Shown here: positions 14,597 to 16,031 of the stretch, in pieces
Layout of the letters: every line of letters starts with the position of its first letter
Numbering within the stretch: position 1 is the first letter of the stretch
NCBI GenBank assembly: GCA_000436535.1
Contig: FR886335.1
Location: 1 to 16,031, forward strand
From: Eubacterium sp. CAG:252
GTDB taxonomy: Bacteria; Bacillota; Clostridia; Lachnospirales; Lachnospiraceae
Direction of reading: 5' to 3'
DNA length: 16,031 nucleotides
Program-made: the position numbers and the translations under genes
The notes under the pieces: model-generated
What the model was told of the DNA's origin: nothing
Seen by the model: the letters and a program-made list of their open reading frames with translations, nothing else
Database searches by the model: none

Positions 14597-15220
14597 TTAT
14601 TCAGTTTCTTCCTGAACAAGAAGTTCCTTAAAATAAGGTAATCCCAAAGCCCAGTCGCAGAATGTATGCCATTCGGCGAGCTTATGGTTTCTTCTTGAAT
14701 AGTACATTCCTGCAAGATTTTCATAATTAAATGTACATGTTCTCATCTGGTTATAGCTTTCAGGAAGAAGCTGGATAAGGCTGTACCAGAGGTTCTTGTC
14801 CTTAGTTTCAACGAACTCCCTGCGGACACCCTCTAAAAAGTCAATATTCTTCTGCATCATATCAAGTGCAGCATCTGTACAATGGTCAACACTGAAGTCA
14901 CTCATTTCAAATGGCTTGCTGTGAATTTTGTGCATTGTACTTGTTGAGTTGGCAACTGTTCCAACCTTATATGTGTCATATTCTTTCCACCAATATATTG
15001 GTGCAGTTATATCAACTGTTACAAATATCTGTCTTATAAACTTTCTGTGGTCTGACCCCGCCCTACAAAGTCTTTTGGCAAGGTCTAAGTCATTAGGGCC
15101 AAATGTAAATACACCATTCTCTGTTTTGCTGTCCATTCTTGCCCAGCTATTAAGAGGGTTTCTTGCACCTCTCATAGCATTTTCAAAGTTCATGACCTCA
15201 TATCTTTCTAACTTAATCAT
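14597..15220 (-). CDS. ThyX-like protein lacking the ThyX signature residues
   Basis: A 207-residue protein that I align by eye with flavin-dependent thymidylate synthase (ThyX). VDITAPIYWWKEYDTYKVGT (69-88) matches the ThyX segment ending in the signature RHRxxSxN, but R-H-R is replaced by Thr83-Tyr84-Lys85, and the S-x-R-Y that follows in ThyX is missing. The C-terminal part, LPESYNQMRTCTFNYENLAG (152-171) then SRRNHKLAEWHTFCDWA (175-191), matches the ThyX region with its LP start and the R-x-D-x-H-A-Q-W-E element. So it keeps the fold but probably not dUMP methylation. GGAG is nine bases before the ATG at 15220. It sits before the flavoprotein gene and after ddh. Homologues are common in Clostridia and phages, usually unnamed. 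Function unknown. Confidence 0.75.
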   Translation of the reverse strand: MIKLERYEVMNFENAMRGARNPLNSWARMDSKTENGVFTFGPNDLDLAKRLCRAGSDHRKFIRQIFVTVDITAPIYWWKEYDTYKVGTVANSTSTMHKIHSKPFEMSDFSVDHCTDAALDMMQKNIDFLEGVRREFVETKDKNLWYSLIQLLPESYNQMRTCTFNYENLAGMYYSRRNHKLAEWHTFCDWALGLPYFKELLVQEETE

Positions 15221-15246
15221 CTAAACATACTCCATTATTCCGCTAC

Positions 15247-15279
15247 GACATAATGTTGGTCACCCAAAAACATTATGTC
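15247..15279. repeat. Perfect 11-base inverted repeat upstream of the ThyX-like gene
   Basis: GACATAATGTT (15247-15257) and AACATTATGTC (15269-15279) with an 11-base centre, 27 bases before the ThyX-like start codon. In that gene's direction no T-run follows, so it is not its terminator. It could be an operator or a leader hairpin. A second pair, CAGGGA/TCCCTG (15312-15317 and 15331-15336), lies further upstream. The rest of the 201-base gap shows no gene or clear promoter. Confidence 0.5.
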
Positions 15280-15421
15280 ATAACAGAATTTCTTTTATTT
15301 TATTATGATGACAGGGACTAATGAATTCCATCCCTGACTGCTGCCTACGAGGTATTCTCTCTTTATTATTCTTTTCTCCAGCGCAGCTCATTACTTATAC
15401 ACATTTTGCATAAGAACCCGA

Positions 15422-16031
15422 TTACAGAAGGTTCTTTCTAAGCTCTGCTCCGTCCTTAGCGCTGAGGTATGCTGGCGCAATATCAAATACTGTCTTGCAG
15501 CCGCTCTGACCTTCCTTATAAAGACGATAAGCTGCCCTTGCATATGCCACGATTACACATGATGTAAATTCAGGATTAGAATCAAGCTTTAAGCTATATT
15601 CTATAACGTGGCTGTTTTCCTTATTCCAGCCTGTCTTTCCTGTACGGATAACAAAACCGCCGTGTGGAATTCCACTGTGGTTTTTCTTTAATTCTTCTTC
15701 GCTTATAAAATGTACTGTTGTATCATAATCAGCAAAGTAATTAGGCATATTCTTGATTGTTTCCTCAACCTTTACGGCATCTGCCCCCTCTTCGAGTACA
15801 ACGAAACACTCTCTTGTATGCTTCTGTCTTGTTGTAAGTTCTGGATTTTCACCATTTCTTACTGCCTCTAATGCTGACTCTACAGGAATTGTGTACTGCT
15901 TGCCATCCTTAACGCCTTCAACACGTCTGATAGCATCTGAATGTCCCTGACTTACACCCTTGCCCCAGAATGTATAATCCTTGCCATCTGGTAATATAGC
16001 ATTGGCATACATACGATTCAAAGAGAACATT
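15422..16031 (-). CDS. ddh: meso-diaminopimelate D-dehydrogenase, C-terminal part (partial)
   Basis: Ddh reductively aminates L-tetrahydrodipicolinate to meso-diaminopimelate with NADPH and ammonia, a one-step route to the peptidoglycan and lysine precursor. The visible 202 residues are the last two thirds of a protein of about 325. They include TFWGKGVSQGHSDAIRRVEG, NPELTTRQKHTRECFVV, MPNYFADYDTTVHFI, HSGIPHGGFVIRTGKTGWNK and YSLKLDSNPEFTSCVIVAYARAAYRL, all close to textbook Ddh, including the substrate-binding segments. The N-terminal NADP-binding Rossmann fold lies beyond the right edge; an internal Met near 16030 is not a start. No clear terminator follows its stop at 15422, so read-through into the ThyX-like gene is possible. 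Confidence 0.96.
   Translation of the reverse strand, partial: MFSLNRMYANAILPDGKDYTFWGKGVSQGHSDAIRRVEGVKDGKQYTIPVESALEAVRNGENPELTTRQKHTRECFVVLEEGADAVKVEETIKNMPNYFADYDTTVHFISEEELKKNHSGIPHGGFVIRTGKTGWNKENSHVIEYSLKLDSNPEFTSCVIVAYARAAYRLYKEGQSGCKTVFDIAPAYLSAKDGAELRKNLL

Noticed and set aside
15221..15421. A riboswitch or T-box before the ThyX-like gene
   Set aside because: No T-box core, no known riboswitch motif and no terminator hairpin with T-run was found; only two simple inverted repeats.

Overview
The window is AT-rich DNA, most likely from an anaerobic Clostridia of the Lachnospiraceae type. The evidence is an rnfCDGEAB operon in the clostridial order, a cmk-ispH-rpsA cluster, a YlmH protein, meso-diaminopimelate dehydrogenase, a chemotaxis methyltransferase, strong AGGAGG-type ribosome binding sites and TTGaca/TATAAT promoters. 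The family-level placement is inference from gene content; no rRNA or other marker is present. Nearly all genes are on the minus strand.

Layout. 1-1405 holds a three-gene accessory module on the minus strand: an XRE-type DNA-binding protein, an ImmA/IrrE-type zinc peptidase and the first 36 codons of a third gene, coupled by a TGATG stop/start overlap, that looks like the start of a PIN-type domain. 1517-1724 holds what looks like a free-standing small RNA gene with its own promoter and terminator and no reading frame. 1761-6891 is the complete Rnf complex operon with a strong strand-specific terminator. 7234-8571 (+) is a YprB-like RNase H-fold exonuclease with an Asn/Thr/Ser-rich insert. 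Its 3' end overlaps cheR on the other strand, and the cheR terminator lies inside it. 9430-9622 is a highly structured noncoding element of nested inverted repeats placed just before ylmH (+). 10560-13218 is cmk-ispH-rpsA, with ispH and rpsA overlapping out of frame. 13312-15220 holds a BaiN/HI0933-type flavoprotein and a ThyX-like protein without the ThyX signature residues. The 3' part of ddh closes the window.

How the genes work together. Rnf couples ferredoxin oxidation to NAD+ reduction and ion pumping, and is the energy-conservation core. cmk, ispH and rpsA supply CMP/dCMP phosphorylation, isoprenoid precursors and a translation factor. ddh makes meso-diaminopimelate for lysine and peptidoglycan. 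The most unusual items are the noncoding ones (the orphan RNA gene and the cloverleaf-like element), the divergent ThyX homologue, and the XRE/ImmA/PIN-like module cut by the left edge.
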